A stretch of DNA of 64,000 nucleotides, taken from Pycnopodia helianthoides. Lineage: Eukaryota; Echinodermata; Asteroidea; Forcipulatida; Asteriidae. The stretch covers positions 6,142,510 to 6,206,509 of the forward strand of contig CM063244.1 in NCBI GenBank assembly GCA_032158295.1, written 5' to 3'. The notes under the pieces are model-generated. The model had not been told where the DNA came from. It searched no databases and was given only the letters and a program-made list of their open reading frames with translations. A program made the position numbers and the translations under genes. Shown in pieces: positions 61,900-64,000 of this stretch. The first letter of the stretch is position 1. Every line of letters begins with the position of its first letter.

Positions 61900-63369
61900 A
61901 TAAATTTATTGATTATGAAGCAGCATAAAATGAAGTCTTTCTGTGTGCATAATTTTTACTTCCGTTATTTTGTTTTTAATCTGCACTCAACAATTGTTTT
62001 TTTGTGAGAAAGTTCACCTTAAAAAAAAGGGAAATAAAAACATTATATGATGCTTTGTCAATGGTTTGCCAGATTATCACTGCAGCATTTTCCTAAGTGT
62101 TGTTTCTGACTTAGATCCCATTGTGTGGTAGAAGTCTGGGCTTGTGCCAAATGTGAGGGCCCAATTAATGTTATGGATTCTTTGATAAATTACACATTGT
62201 GTTGTGAGTTTGTCAGATATAAATCACTGGGGGCTTAACAACCAAGGTGGAGACCCATGTCCTAAAATAAATCATGGGATTGTTTGGCAAAAAAGGAAGT
62301 TGATGCGGAATGCACAGGAATTTCAAACAAGACCGTTGCCAAGATGATATGCAACTTACGTAAAAACAAGGAAGTGGTGCCAATTTACTTTAAAGGACAA
62401 TGCCAATTTACTGAAGCAGAGGTAATGTAGAGTTAATTTTGCGACAGCAAACAAAATTTACGAATTAAAATCTCTAATGGAAAGTTATGCAGGTGTTTTC
62501 TTTTTTTGTTATGCTGGAAAATGTCTGCTATTTATATGCTGTCCTTCTATCCAACTATATGAAGGAGTTTTTTATAAAGTCAAGGCAGAGTCTTGTTGAG
62601 TCATGGCAGATGTCTTCGGAGTTTATCCAAAATATCTTAGCTCAGTGTCAGAACCACACATTTTCAAAATAGCTGTATGATTCCTTATTTTATTAATTTG
62701 CTGAACACTAAATGTGTTTTTGGTTTACTTTTTTTTAGGTTTTATGCTGTATTCCACTGTAAATTTTCAGTAATTGTTTATTGTTAACTTTTTTGATTGT
62801 ATATCACAGCCATTCCTACTTTCACTGAGTTTCAGGAGAGTTTTTTTCTTATTTTTTTGTTTACTCTACTTGTAACGTTTTGACCGTTTTGACTATTTGT
62901 GGCTAATTAATGATTGTAAATTACATCCAATTTGGGCCATGAAATTTGATGTAAATAAATTGAAATGAGTTTTAAAAGATCTACAGCAGGTGAAAACACA
63001 CAGTTTTTCACTGAATTGACGACTTTAATATCCAGTGTTTGTGTTCAAAGCACTGATAGATTTACACTGCTTTAGATCCTCATGATTGAGCAACTTTGCC
63101 AACTTTTCAACCAGGTGAACTTTGTAAAGCTGCAAATATGTCCGCATAACTTGTTTGAGTTTTGCCAATTAAATTTTATGACAGCCAATGGAAGTGTTTA
63201 ATGAAAGGGACCAGAGATCTCTTCAAACCCGTCCCAGGTCCCAGTGTGAGGGTGACACCCTTGACAAATAACAAGTCCATGCATGGAGGTTTATTTTCTA
63301 CCTCCATGGTCCATGTTACAGTTTCTTCTTTAAAGATGTACATCTAGTTTTTGGATGAGTATAAAGTTC
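61900..63369. other. Non-coding stretch
   Basis: No exon or element is recognised. The interval is AT-rich, and its frames are short and lack splice support. Confidence 0.35.
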
Positions 63370-63635
63370 ATGTATATTTAGTTTGCGGTAACACCGTGTG
63401 TATATATCTACTTTGCAGTGTAGACTTGTTCTTTAAGAACTTGCTGGCTATTTATTTGCGGAGTAGACTGTGAAATTTGGGAGACTACTTAGTTCTGAAA
63501 AGAACTGTTCTGAAAAGAACTGTCCTGCTTATTAAGTACTACCTGGGGAGCCCAGACAAGTTCTCAAGAACAAATCTACACAGCTAAGTACATGTATATA
63601 TATACACATGGTGTTACCGCAAACTGAATATACAT
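63370..63635. mobile_element. Foldback MITE with TTTGCGGTAACACC ends
   Basis: TATATTTAGTTTGCGGTAAC and ACACCGTGTGTATATAT on the left are mirrored by ATATATACACATGGTGTTAC and CGCAAACTGAATATACA on the right. The interior contains a local duplication of CTGAAAAGAACTGT. Relatives are at 44095-44385 (nested) and 38535-38720 (fragment). Confidence 0.75.
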
Positions 63636-64000
63636 TGATACCTCACCAAACAATGCCTCAAACCCATATAAAGTTCATTCTGATCCTTGAGTGTTCAAAC
63701 ATACACACCACACAACCAGCCAGTAACAATTTCACCAAGTTAGGTGGTCAACTTTTGAGGAAGCACCAATGATAATGGTCAATGTATTTGGTAGGGATTT
63801 CCTGAAAACTTATGTATGTGTGCTTATTTTCATTTCGCTGAGTGGAGTAAGCATTAATTGCTTGATAAGTGGCATGGTCCCCCCTCCTATTATGTCTTCC
63901 ATTGTGTTCTGGGAACTCAGGAATTCTTTAGATGATATTAGGGGGAGGGGGTACCTTAACAAGAGGAAAAGAGTGTGTTAAAAATGGAAATTTGTATTTA

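Overview
The window is eukaryotic nuclear DNA, AT-rich and intron-bearing, from an invertebrate. Two things support this: protein-coding exons with GT-AG boundaries, and a dense load of SINEs, MITEs, foldback elements, retroelement relics and minisatellites. The tRNA-Leu-like SINEs with ATT tails and the Penelope-like remnants suggest a marine deuterostome, most likely an echinoderm (perhaps a sea star). That placement is inference from repeat style, not proof.

Left part (1-6,100): the 5' end of a minus-strand gene that I identify as PRPF18 (pre-mRNA splicing factor 18). Its first two coding exons are visible (4189-4121 and 2293-2216); the rest lies beyond position 1. Its intron 1 carries a TTAA-flanked MITE and a ~570 bp foldback element. 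PRPF18 and the next gene are head to head across ~1.9 kb, which also holds a second foldback element with arms built of tandem repeats.

Centre-left (6,104-22,417): a complete plus-strand gene, NOL8 (nucleolar protein 8, a ribosome-biogenesis factor), in 14 coding exons encoding about 1,135 residues. It has an N-terminal RRM, a very acidic middle and a basic C-terminal tail, with the order of conserved blocks expected of the family. The reading frame is broken several times in exon 5 and once at the exon 7/8 junction. Every break can be explained by single-base or few-base indels. Intron 13 contains a ~2.6 kb minisatellite of about 100 units of ~26 bp, ending in an inverted tail, followed by the C-terminal scrap of a LINE reverse transcriptase.

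Right part (22,500-64,000): no confidently recognised gene. It is a mosaic of short elements: hAT-like MITEs, an abundant foldback family with GGGCCCAATTTCAT ends, several TTAA-flanked MITE families, a 165 bp near-perfect hairpin, two Penelope-like element remnants, a LINE C-terminal relic, tRNA-derived SINEs and four minisatellite or satellite-like arrays. One possible gene start (TATA box, leader, short hydrophobic first coding segment and a donor) lies at 48,940-49,352 on the plus strand.

The two genes belong to RNA-centred processes (splicing and rRNA maturation). I saw no phage, plasmid, CRISPR or bacterial operon structure. The most unusual items are the frame-broken acidic exon, the intronic minisatellite with its inverted end, the tandem-arm foldbacks and the long hairpin.
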